This document shows positions 19,637 to 30,603 of a DNA stretch of 64,000 nucleotides, in pieces (position 1 is the stretch's first letter; each line of letters begins with the position of its first letter). The position numbers and the translations under genes were made by a program. Source of the DNA: Branchiostoma lanceolatum (lineage: Eukaryota > Chordata > Leptocardii > Amphioxiformes > Branchiostomatidae); NCBI RefSeq assembly GCF_035083965.1, contig NC_089722.1, positions 28,294,642 to 28,358,641 of the forward strand, given 5' to 3'. Below the pieces are notes generated by a model that did no database searches, was not told the DNA's origin, and worked only from the letters and a program-made list of their open reading frames with translations.

Positions 19637-22326
19637 ATGTCCTGGTCCCAGGGTTCTAGGGGTCCCCCAGAAGCTAACTTCGAACTCCTGAACCACTTAA
19701 ACAGGGAGGAACTGCAGAGCATGCTGAGCGATGACGGAAAAATATGGGACTTGGTGAACGATCATGAATCTGTGAGTGTGAAGAACTAACGTTACGTCTA
19801 TATAGTTCTCGTCATGTTCTTATGAGCCATAGTATACTATCTTACAGCGCTTTGATACCAGGCCGAATTAGATTATAAGAATAAAACAGTACCAAAAAGA
19901 AGTAACTTGGTATTGTAGCAACAAATACTGAGCAGTGATAACGTTACAGATTCAATGTGCATATTATCATGAATATCATCAGCGTATAATTTACTTACAG
20001 AAAACAGTCTAATTTGTACAAAATGTATATAAAATTGATAATCAAATTAGCCGCCATTAACATTAATCCGCCGGGTTACATAAATCCACCGCTTTGAAAA
20101 ACAGTGGGTTTGAGAGATCTCTAGTCAAGGTCCTTGCTCTAGTGCAGCACCCCCCAGGCCCAGGTATGCACTAGTATGCATCTGTAGTTTAGATATACAG
20201 GAGTGCATTGTACTGAGGGACGTTTGGTTGGAGATCTGTTTGGACGTATCTTTGCAGTGTAGAGGAATTATGTACCCTGGTGGAATTATGCTAGTAGATG
20301 ATGCAATATTTGAGGTACTGAAGACATTATATTGAAGAAGAAGAATTTCGGTTAAGTACATTTATGTAAACTTCAAGCCCCAGTAAAACTAGTATATGGC
20401 ATATGCTTAGCATATGACATAAGCATTCAGTATTCTGAATCAAAGTTGAACTGAAATTTTCCAACATAAAAAATTGGCAGTAGAGGTTTGGGTGTGGTAG
20501 CCTTTTCTACATCTGAGGGCTCAACAACCATCCCTCAACAGAGACCATAGATTTTCTGCAACTTTAATATGATCCACTGCTCACCCAGTCATATGTGTCC
20601 TATCTACATAACGTGACAAAGACTGGAGTTGGTCAGTCAAATTTGGGTAAGTCCAATTTTTTGTGTTGGAAACTACAGTTCAACTTTGATTCAGAATGAG
20701 TTCAATGAGTTCAAATGAACTTTCAAGTTAACATCCAGCGTTCTTCACACAGGTGAAGTCCCTTCAGCTTGAACGTGAGATGTTGCTGGCCAGTAACCGC
20801 AGTCTGGCGGAGTTTAACCTGGAGAAGGAACCCGAGCTGGTCGCGGGCAGACAGAAACTCGCCCGCGTACACCAGGAGGCTGCCGAACTTCGAGTCCTGT
20901 ATGATGAGAAAAAACAGCGCCTAGGTACCTGGAGTCTACTACTTAGTGTCTTAATGTGCAGCACGCAATTCTTTTCTCTCAGACTGCTATGTCTTCGTAG
21001 TTGACAGATTTGTTTATCTATAACAGATTATTTATAGAATAGGATGGCCATAGCTGCAATGGTGCTAATAATCCTGAATTAAGAAAGTGTCATTAGAACT
21101 TGGTATTAACAATGACTTAACTTGGTTTTCAGAGTCCCTGGTGCAGAGAAATGACCTGGACACGACCCATGCTCTGCTGCAGGCTGCTGCTGCGGAGATA
21201 GAGGAGGAATCTGAGGTCAGGGATTTCAGAAACTCATTAAGATCACAAAGGGGATTCTCAAATCAAATGGGTGAAGGAGAGCTGGCATTTTGGCCCCAGA
21301 ACTGTGGTGTCATGCATGGGTTCCATATGTGTATGAAACCCTGGTATATGCGTATGAAACTGTTGCAGCATACAAAATTGTGGCTGGCGCGGAGGGTGAT
21401 ATTAGTACCTCAGTCCATTTTTGTACGGGACACCAAAAACAAGCAGTGTGCATACTTGTAATCTTGCTACAGAAAGTTCAGACAGCCAAAAAAACTTACT
21501 GCCCTGGGTGTCATTTATTTTAAGTCATGAGAAAACGAAAACCACCACCACACCACTGGCACAGGTCTTCTGCTTGAAAAGTGAAAGTAAGAACACATTG
21601 AAAAAAGCTAATTGGGCCTCTGTCTTTACAATGATATACAATCATGCTTGTAATATTGTATGTCCTTTGTCATAAATGTCACATTGGGTACTTATTCTGA
21701 ATTTGTATCTGCTGGACTATGAGTAACTTTGGTGTAATACACCAGGGTGGCAATTACTATAATTCTTGTTTCTTTCACTGTAACTTTATGTTCACTGTTT
21801 TCATGGTCACCTCTCTAACGTGAACTTATCATCACCGTGAAAAACCTATTTATGACTCCTTCCACACATCCTTTCTGTAAATTACTTGCTGCCAACGTGA
21901 AGTTAAAGTTCAGTGAAAATGTCAATTTTTCTTACACCTTGAAATTTTGCGTTTCGTGAATTAGTTAGTTATACTATTATACATGTATTACATTGAAGGA
22001 CTTGCTAATATTGATAACACCTGACATGTCCTTCTCAGTCCCTCGCTGACCAGTTCCTTGAGGGAGGCGTGGTTGTGGAGGACTTCCTCTCACAGTACCA
22101 GGAGAAGAGGAGACTCGCACACCTCCGCAGAGTCAAGTCGGACAAGATGCAGGAACTCATGAACCGTTCACAGAGCGCCCCCGCTCCGCAACCTCGCGCA
22201 TACGGAAACTACGCTCCACCCGGCGGATACGGACAGCCGTACCAGAGCCAACCGTATCAACCGGTACAGAACCAACCACATGGCATTCTCCGAATGCCCG
22301 AGCCCATAATGCAGTATCATCGGTAG
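19637..22326 (+). CDS. VPS37B: Vacuolar protein sorting-associated protein 37 (ESCRT-I subunit, B/C type)
   Basis: Exons 19637-19771, 20753-20924, 21133-21215 and 22039-22326 join in frame to 225 residues. Start is the first ATG (MSWSQGSRG). Residues about 15-165 form the Mod(r) domain: a long helical hairpin with ELQSMLSDDGKIWDLV, the charged coil around LEREMLLASNRSLAEFN, and LADQFLEGGVVVEDFLSQY followed by KRRLAHLRRVK. The tail (about 175-225) is rich in Pro, Gln, Tyr and Gly, as in vertebrate VPS37B and VPS37C. VPS37 binds TSG101, VPS28 and MVB12 in ESCRT-I on endosomes and helps sort ubiquitinated cargo into multivesicular bodies. Family is sure; B versus C cannot be settled by eye. Confidence 0.9.
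20432..20697. mobile_element. MITE in VPS37 intron 1, 266 bp
   Basis: An inverted repeat of about 44 bp with a few mismatches starts ATTCTGAATCAAAGTTGAAC on the left and is mirrored at 20654-20697. Target duplication unclear. It ends about 55 bp before the acceptor of VPS37 exon 2. Confidence 0.7.
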
Positions 22327-24405
22327 TATAGTGGGGTCCAACATTGAGTAAAATCTGTCAAATAGGGTGTCTGAAGTGTGTCAAGTCTTAGTGTAAAAAG
22401 AGTAGTTTTTATTGTAGTAGCTGTAAATACTGATGATTCTGACAAGTCTGAAATACCTTTATAACTTTATTTCCAAAAAGACAGAGAACCAGAGAACAAT
22501 TTAGTTGTTATGGTCTATGGAGTTTTTTTTTAAGAAAGATAACCATGTTGCTAACTGTACAATCTCGTCAGGCAAGGCATATGATTTTATCATTATGATA
22601 CTGCTTTTATTTCCTTGGAATCAAAATGGTGCCTGGTTTATTAACCTTCTTCCTGCCACAGTATTGTCCAGGCAGCAAACTTACATTTTTACAGTGTAGC
22701 TTAGCATGAAGAGGGTTAAGGGTATGCAGCTTCTGTATAAGGAATACCTCATGAAATGTACAAGCTATGATTGTAGACAAATCCTTCCTGTCATGCTAAT
22801 GTTTGATGATATCCTATATCAACTTGTAAGTGTCGCTTTTAACTAAAATGTTTAAAACGTTTAACTTAAAACTAAAATTTGAGTCTGGTTGTATTATAGT
22901 ATTTAAAGCTACAAAGTCATTGTCAATGGCTACGTGTTAAATACTAGTATTCAAGAAATTGTCTTCCTTGTTTTTTAGGAAGAGTATGTGTGTGTTCAAC
23001 AAAAAAACGCTTTCCATACCCTGTTGAAAAGTATAGGAAGAGTTTCATTTCGGTTCAATCTCGACGTTCAATCTCTACATTTTAAAGCAACCAGTTTTGA
23101 TCCAAAATGCAGGTTGCCCGTGCACAAGTAGAAAGCTTTTTAAAGAATGATTAACAGCACTTTAAGATGAATTTATGGAAATTATTTATTGATAGAAACA
23201 GCCAATGTTCCCTAGAAATGCAAGATGGTTTTCATCCCAGCTTTCAATCTATATTACCGTAAAATCCCTATTTACGTACGCACTTTTTAAACTTTTCAAG
23301 TCGCAAGCAGGTGCTCCAGGCCTACGCCAAAGTTGGGGTGCGTACGTTAGGAGGAGTTCTTCCTCGTAAAAATCGCATATCAGCTTGAGACTACGGTACA
23401 TCTTCATGCAGATGAAGTGTGGAATGCTACCACACAATCAATCAGTAATAAAGAATAAATAATACATATATCTAAATTGTTTGACATTTTCTACCCAGAA
23501 ACATTTTCTCAGTAACCCTTTAAGTCGGTAAACATCATCGGAAGGATGATCATGTCAACCTTTAACTATCCACCGAAATGCTGGAGAGGGGATGCGTACG
23601 TTAGGAGGGTTTTTCCCCTGAATGTTTCAACTCACTGAGTCAGGCCCGCAATCGTCTCCAAATCGGGGGTGCGTACGTTAGGAGGGGTGCGTACGTAAAT
23701 AGGAATTTTACGGTATATGCTGTACTTTTAACCAGTAAAAATGCACCTTACCAATAGTCTTATGGTTACACTGGAAGAAAGATAGGAAAAGATGGAACAT
23801 TTTGAAACGATATGTTGAGTGTGAAGAAACAAAAAACAGAACTTGTTGGAAACCCTGTACAACACAACAGAACACTGCCCCCTAGTGCTGTGGACTGGAA
23901 TTGCATTTTTTGCCCTCTAACTATGAGATTGTTGGTATTCAAGAAAAACAAACATTATGTATTGTGGCTTGTTTGTGTGTTAAATGAACTTGAAGTAGAT
24001 TTTTTATTGATAACTTAATATACAAAGTAAATATTGCTGGCATGTTTCTAGTGGTTGATGAAAAACTGTTTTTGAACTTTAAAATAACAAGTTACTGTTT
24101 TTACAAGAGAGTTATGACAGGTGGAACCATTGTTTAAAAGTTCAATGTCAGTCTCTGCTTTTGTGCTATTTATTAATATTATGCAGTTTTAGAAACACAT
24201 TTCTATGCATAGAAATGACAGGATTCAACATGTATATGAATGATTTTAACCCTGTTTGAAAATGAACTACGTTGACTGTGACAATTACAATGCCATGTTG
24301 ACAAGAACTATTTATATAACATGCTTTTTAATCGGCGCTGAGTATGAAAGTTTGTGAAATAATGTATATTACTGAGATGTTCAATAAAGAATGTACAAAC
24401 ATAGA
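22327..24405 (+). other. Probable VPS37 3' UTR
   Basis: After the stop there is no coding signal. AATAAA at 24383-24388 could end a 2-kb 3' UTR, which would then contain the MITE at 23257-23713. Other AATAAA matches lie inside that MITE region (near 23446). Confidence 0.4.
23257..23713. mobile_element. Tc1/mariner-like MITE, TA-flanked, 457 bp
   Basis: The termini CCGTAAAATCCCTATTTACG and the mirrored CGTAAATAGGAATTTTACGG are flanked by TA on both sides. Inside, the motif GTGCGTACGTTAGGAGG recurs. No transposase is encoded. Confidence 0.8.
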
Positions 24406-24453
24406 AGGCTGTACACTCTGTATTGAGTAAATATTGATACTGTTATCATTTAA

Positions 24454-24841
24454 AGGCATCCAGAGCATTTTATAGTATCTACAGTATTTGCAGTAGGCGC
24501 GTGAAACTAAAAGATCACCATGTTATGGCATGTAGCTTATTTTGGGGCCCACCTTCGTCAGAACGCAGAAATACAAATTTAAAACATAAAAATGCAAATA
24601 TTTGACGGACACGCAGCGACTCTCTCATTGGTCGAACCAATAAATGTGATGGACAGTCAGGATTAGTCTATTAGGGCTTGGATTTTCTATCAATTCTCAT
24701 CACACAACTACAAGTATCTTTGCTCCTTTAATGTCGATATGTAATGGTATAGTGTTATTGAAACTTACTCTGTGCAGGAATGACTAGAAATTGGAGTTTT
24801 GTTAGTCAAGTTTCAAGCCTCATAAAATGCTCTGGGTGCCT
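24454..24841. mobile_element. piggyBac-like MITE, TTAA-flanked, 388 bp
   Basis: The ends AGGCATCCAGAGCATTTTAT and the mirrored ATAAAATGCTCTGGGTGCCT differ at one position. Both are flanked by TTAA (24450-24453 and 24842-24845), the piggyBac target site. No transposase ORF. Confidence 0.8.
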
Positions 24842-25279
24842 TTAAGACCAATAAAAAGAGAAAGATAAAACTAGTAGTTATGATTTTGATGATTTATGAG
24901 GTTTAATTTTGGCCATATACCTGGGCTAAAAGATTTGATTTGAGAACATTTGATTGTAAACAGTTTTAATGCACAGGGCAAAGGTACTTGGCAGTCTGCC
25001 ATCAAGCTGCCACATCTATGTGCAAGCAGGTCTAACCTGCTAGACCAGCTAGATCGACTCAAACCATAAACCAGGCAATTTCATTCCTGAGATATATTTT
25101 CTTTGACGTTTTTACTGACTAAAAGTTGTGTCATGATGATGATGTTTGTTCATTAACCTGCCAGGTGGGTAGGTCAGGGCCAAATTTACAGTTAACAAAC
25201 AATGCACTGAGGCATGCATGGTCTTTGCCCTGTTTGAACAAATACTGTCGTACCATTTCAGCCTCAAAGGGGGCTTGGT

Positions 25280-25452
25280 TACTCTCCAAGCAGAGCTAGG
25301 GTTTCGACTGGTTTTTGACGTGTTTTTAGGCGTTTTTGTCATGCCTTCTACTTTGTCATCGTTTTTGTTGTGTCGCCAACCTTGAAGGCATGACAAAAAC
25401 GCCTAAAAACATGTCAAAAACCAGTCGAAACCCTAGCTCTGCTTGGAGAGTA
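25280..25452. mobile_element. hAT-like hairpin MITE, 173 bp
   Basis: Two arms of nearly 70 bp (25280-25348 and 25384-25452) are almost perfect inverted copies around a loop of about 35 bp. Ends are TACTCTCCAAGCAGAGC and its mirror. An 8-bp direct repeat GGCTTGGT flanks both ends (25272-25279, 25453-25460), as expected for hAT. Confidence 0.85.
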
Positions 25453-25966
25453 GGCTTGGTGGGGACCAGGTGTACCGGTAGTTATTTATTAACAGCCCTG
25501 TCCTTGTCCAAGTAATTGGAGGACCCTCTGGGGAATTCTTGTTGGTCAAACATTTGGGTCACTGTAGATTATTCCATAAACGTTTTAGGGGTGACGGGAG
25601 GACAAAGGTGTGTACTAGTAGTTGATTGTAGTAGGAGATTTTAGACAAAGTGCACAACAAATTGGACGCGATAAGTGCATCAATAGTGGAAAAAGTGAAA
25701 CCACACAACTCTGCAGCTATTAGCTACAGTGACTGATAATTTCTATAGACCTCTCCCCCACAACCCTTCATGGTTCAGTTCACTGAGTCTGTCTTGATGA
25801 CCTTAACCTATGATTATACAAGCTGGTTGGATTGTGCATTTAATTCTGTCTACTTTTTCTTGTGAAGAGATCTGCCTTCTGTGCTCATCCTGCAGTGTTT
25901 GCTGCAGCTGTTGTTTCCAATGATTACATGTTTCTGTGAAACCAGAACCCCTGGGTGAGTAGAGTG

Positions 25967-28900
25967 ATGTCTGACCCTGGTGTGTGGGACTGTGTTGTGG
26001 TGGGTGCAGGGGTCATGGGGTCAGCCTGTGGACTCCAGCTGGTGCAGAATGGAGTCACAACACTACTGCTGGAGCAGGTAAGAATAAAACATGTTGGGCT
26101 TGCTCAGATTTCTTCCAAAGTTTATAAAAAATTTATCCACCCCTTCACATGAAAAAGGAAATATTAACATCATTTTGATGGTTTCATAATACAGATGCCA
26201 TCCATTGAATAAAATTATGTGAGTGAGGGAAAAAATTAGATTTACAGAAAAGAACAACAAGACGATGCAAAAAATAAGGGATGACATAAAATGTTATAAC
26301 ACCTGGAATCAAACCGAGAACATTTGTTGCAACAACCAATACATACAAAATTGTGCCGTGAACAAGGCAAAAACAGCATTTCAGGCCTTTTATTTGTAAG
26401 TTGAATACTAGTATCAGTTGTGATGTTTATTTTTTGTGTATATTGTAAAATCTTACTACCAGTAACATTCAAAAATTTCAATGCCAATGTTTTGATGACA
26501 AAGTCTAAGAGACTATTACTTTAAGTGCTGTGAAATGTCTGACTGGTTCAAAATTTTATCCAACTTTGCTTGAGTAACTTTTTTTTGGCGTATCTTATTA
26601 CCTGGATGTCTAACCTTCATCAATGTACTATTAAGTGCAGTCTCTTTTCATTCCAACATCATTTTGTTTTGCCATCGTTTTTTTTCAGTTTTGTCTCCCC
26701 CATTCCCGCGGAAGTTCGTGGGGCCAGACGAGGGCGACGCGCAAGTCGTACAAGCAGGAACACTACGCCAGGATGGCGGCAGAGTCCAACAAGCTGTGGA
26801 GACAGGTGGAGACAGAATCTGGCACCAAACTCACTGTGTAAGGAGGATGAACATTGATTTACACCTTTCAGTAGATTTCTAGATAAATGTTTTAATACTT
26901 ATACTGGTCAGGGAAAAGTGAAGAAAAAAACAGACACTTTCAGTAGATAATTCTAAATAGATGTTTTATTAGGTCAGGGCAAAGTGCAGCAAAAAAACAA
27001 GACTGCAGTTGGAAAGTCTATTTCTCATTGTCAAATAGTTATATATTTTTCTCTTGATTATCATGTCATTCTTTGCAGTGACGCTTCAATTTTCTATTTT
27101 ATTGCATCTTTTTTCAGTTCTGTGGTGCCTGCAGGCTATTCCGTTTAAGTTTCTTTTAAAATAGAAAACTTAAAGAATATGAATTATCAGAAAGAAATTA
27201 TGATTTCTTCATTGTTGCTCCACGTACAAAATCTTTGTTCTAAATTCTAACCTATTGATGGTTTAATTTGTTGCAGGGATTGCAGACAGCTGGCTTGGGG
27301 GCGGCCAGACAACCCTATCCTACAGGACATACACACCAACCTGCACAAGGTCGGAGTTCAGTCCAAGGTGCTGACCAATCAGGACCTCAGACACCAGTTC
27401 CCCATGCTGCGTTTCCCTGGCAACTATGTGGGCGTGACGGAGGCAGGAGCTGGACTCATCAAGGCAGACCAGGCTGTCAGGGCTCTGCAGGTCATCTTAA
27501 TTTTATTTTATTTTTTTAACACAACTAACCTATAGTAATAGTCCACTGTGTTCTGCTGCTGTAGTGGTCTGAACACCCTGCAGCTAGATTTAGTCTTTCT
27601 GTATTAAGCAATGCATGTGTGCAAGTAGAACCTAGATGTTGTCTTGTCGATGAAGGTTAGACATCCAGGTAATGAGATGCGCAAGGAAACAGTTACTGAA
27701 GCAACTGGATAGATTTTGGAAGTAATTGTTGTCTACTCTACCATGACTTATGTTCTGGAAAAGTACTTATATTTAGTTATAGAAATATGGGTAGACAAAT
27801 CTTTGAGTTTGAGCTTCCTGTTAAATCATCAGCACAAATGTTTTCTTTCCTGAGCAAAATTACGTCAGATTTGGTCAAAGGGAAACCGTTTGCATAAGCA
27901 ATTACCCTGTACCTCCATGAAAAGTTTTCATTCCGTTTGTGTGACTTAATAACTTAAGATTGATAAGAACCTCTGGATGGATTACAATGATATTTGTTCT
28001 GTCCTCCTGGTGGCCGACCTTGGTACTGAACCTCCATTTTTTTGTATGTTTTGTCATGGACATGCGGTGGTCTTGATTTAAGACTTAAACCATTTATCCC
28101 TGTCCACCACAGGACCTGTTTGTACAGAAGGGTGGATGTCTGAAAGACGGTGAGGCAGTGACAGGAATCACACCGGGGCCAACAGTTTCTGTCATCACAT
28201 CCAAGAGGAAAATACGGACCAGACGTTTGGTGCTGACCTGCGGACCGTGGGCGGGCAAGCTGTTGTCCAATCTTGGCCTGGATCTACCTCTAGAAGTACG
28301 CCACAATGTGTTCAACTTCTGCAAGATACTTGAATACAGAATGGAGTTTATCAACCTTTGAACCTGAGAGCAAAATGGAGAGCAAAATGATAGGGGAGGG
28401 GGCAATAGTCCGTATTATGTCAATAACATGCTTATCATCATCTACTGTAAATGCACAAATGTTCGCGGGGATTTAATTTCAGGGTAGTAAGAAAATGGAG
28501 TGTTTGCGGTGGTTTTAAGCTCTCGTTTTAAGCAATAGTAGCGCTACAGTCATACAATGGCACAGCCTTTTTTTGTGGTTTAAAGTTCTACCGCGAAAAA
28601 CGCTAACATAAAACCACCGCGAACGTTTCAGCATTTACAGTATTCATTCATCCATTACATTTATTCACTCACTCATCTATTCTTACATTCAGTCCGAACT
28701 GCTAACCTCATGAAGCTATTCTCTAATGTCCAAATAGTGACTTCACTAATCTCTTCTCTTCCCAGACACTTCGCGTCAATGTGTGCTACTGGAAGGAGAA
28801 AGTGCCTTCTGCCTATTCCCTGCTGTCAGACTTCCCTGTGATTAAGGATGAGGACACAGAGGTGTATGGACTACCGTGCTTCGAATATCCAGACATGATG

Positions 28901-30341
28901 AAGGTATCTGAAAAACTACTTGTAAAAAGGCTTGCAAACACTTTTAAGGACTAGGACAAATTGCTTCAGGTTTAGCAGGAAAGTTCATCTAATGTATTAA
29001 AACATAACTCCAACACAAGGATTGTGACTTTTTGACCAATCTTCTGATCTTCTTTAGAATACAGGTGCTGTCACACGTTCAGGAAGTGACCTGTTCTGAG
29101 ATAGTCTTTATTTTGTAGGTGACAAAATTAGAAAATTTGGTGAATCTTATGTTGGAGTAAATTTAAATCGTAATCATAATGCATGAGGTTTGGTTGCTAA
29201 ATTGGGCTTTGTCAAATTAGCTCTCAACTGTAGATGTCTGAATTTGGCAAATATGTGAAAGCTCAGATTGTGCAGTTATTCCACAGTATGTATTCTTGGT
29301 CATACATCATTTGTCTAAGTTGAAGCCTATCTTATTTTTTCATTGTCTTTTTTGTAGATCTGTCGCCACACTGGACATCCAGCAGACCCAGACAACAGGG
29401 ACACCAACATGCAGGCGGACCTGAAATTTGACCTACAGTTCTTGGGCGACTTTGTCAGAAGACACTTCCCAGGGTTACATGACAAGCCAGGCATTGTGGA
29501 GACCTGCATGTATACGGTATTAAACAGTTTTCTTTTTTTTCTTGAGAACAAAAGCAAGAAAACTTACAGCTAATATTCAGTTATTACTATGTTATGTTAA
29601 TCAAATTTATTATTCTGTATCATCATCATCATCTGGTCGTGAAGGTCTCACAAATGTTCAAGACTCTTTCAGCCCTCCCTATCCTCCATAGCCCTGGGAA
29701 AGCCCTCCAAAGTACAGCACAAATCCTTACACAGTTGATGTATGTAGGTTGTGCATGCTCTGCCTATTCTGTATAGCTCATTATTATCTGCTGTACCATT
29801 GTCTTACAGAACACACCAGATGGAGAGTATATCCTGGACAGACACCCAAAACACAGGAACATTGTCATTGGAGCTGGCTTCTCAGGTAACTTTTACTTTT
29901 CAACTCCTATTTGAAAGTGTAAAGAAATCCAAAAAAGGATTTTGCGATTTGTAACTGTTTCAGATACATTGTAGATCTAACATTCACCTTAAACTTGAAA
30001 ATCAAACAATTTTGGGGCAGAAATAGTAGTCTACCTCAGCAGGAGTAAGCTGAATGTATAAGCCTTAGGTTAAACAGTCTTTGAACTTTAGTGAACTTAC
30101 AGATAAATCAAGAATTGATTATTTTGTCAGAAAAACATCTGTACATGAAATTCCTAACCCAAAACATCAGTTTACAATAATTTATCTTCAAACTATCATC
30201 TTTATAGGGCATGGATTCAAGTTGGCACCAATGGTGGGGAGGTTGTTGTGTGAGCTGACGTTGGACAAATCACCCAGTCTGGACATGACACCCTTCAGAA
30301 TAGACAGATTCACCTCCAGAAAGGCTATCTCAAAGCTGTGA
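25967..30341 (+). CDS. PIPOX: Peroxisomal sarcosine / L-pipecolate oxidase
   Basis: Exons 25967-26077, 26689-26837, 27277-27490, 28113-28295, 28766-28903, 29358-29516, 29810-29885 and 30208-30341 join in frame to 388 residues, matching the human length (390). The enzyme is a flavoprotein oxidising sarcosine and L-pipecolate in peroxisomes, releasing hydrogen peroxide. The N-terminal Rossmann motif [13 protein letters not shown] binds ADP of [16 protein letters not shown] follows, as in the family. [23 protein letters not shown] and [16 protein letters not shown] are the other conserved blocks. Cys in the GFxLAP-upstream region could not be pinned as the covalent flavin site by eye. The protein ends in SKL, a canonical type-1 peroxisomal targeting signal. 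Start is ATG 25967; upstream in-frame codons are non-ATG. Confidence 0.95.
26555..26628 (+). repeat. Dispersed repeat, copy B (PIPOX intron 1)
   Basis: This copy carries TTGCTTGAGTAACT and ACCTGGATGTCTAACCTTCA. The same stretch occurs at 17225-17290 (plus) and, inverted, at 27646-27715. It probably derives from an abundant retroelement or similar repeat; the family is not identified. Confidence 0.6.
27646..27715 (-). repeat. Dispersed repeat, copy C (PIPOX intron 3)
   Basis: Inverted copy of the repeat at 26555-26628, recognised by GATGAAGGTTAGACATCCAG and CAGTTACTGAAGCAACTGGA. Copies B and C bracket PIPOX exons 2 and 3 in opposite orientation. Confidence 0.6.
28445..28640. mobile_element. 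Tc1/mariner-like MITE, TA-flanked, 196 bp
   Basis: Ends CTGTAAATGC...GCATTTACAG with TA at 28443-28444 and 28641-28642. Beyond the ends, TTCGCGG and CCGCGAA extend the inverted match. In PIPOX intron 4. Confidence 0.75.
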
Positions 30342-30600
30342 TGAATGTATTAACATAAATGCTGTATTTCGATACAATGGTAAGAAGAAATTATGTATAA
30401 GAAGTAAGAAACGCTACAGTATTCATGTGGATGGAAGAAGCGTAATTCTTTTTTAATAATCGTTGACTGTACAACTGCTGACCACATATGATGCAAGTAT
30501 ATATTTTAAGGTCTGCTTCAACATGATTTTCTGCTCACTTCATTGTTACACATTGATGCATGTGTCGTACAGTGTCATTATCATTGATAAGACATACGTT
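30342..30600. other. Convergent gap between PIPOX and INO80E
   Basis: Only 259 bp separate the two stop codons. No AATAAA is seen on the plus strand, so the PIPOX transcript may run into the INO80E 3' end. Otherwise AT-rich and without coding signal. Confidence 0.5.
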
Positions 30601-30603
30601 TTA
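30598..30603 (-). terminator. INO80E poly(A) signal overlapping the stop codon
   Basis: On the minus strand the end reads CCA GAA TAA AAC, so AATAAA is built from the last Glu codon, the stop and one more base. Coordinates are within one base. No other AATAAA is seen on this strand between here and the PIPOX stop. Confidence 0.6.
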
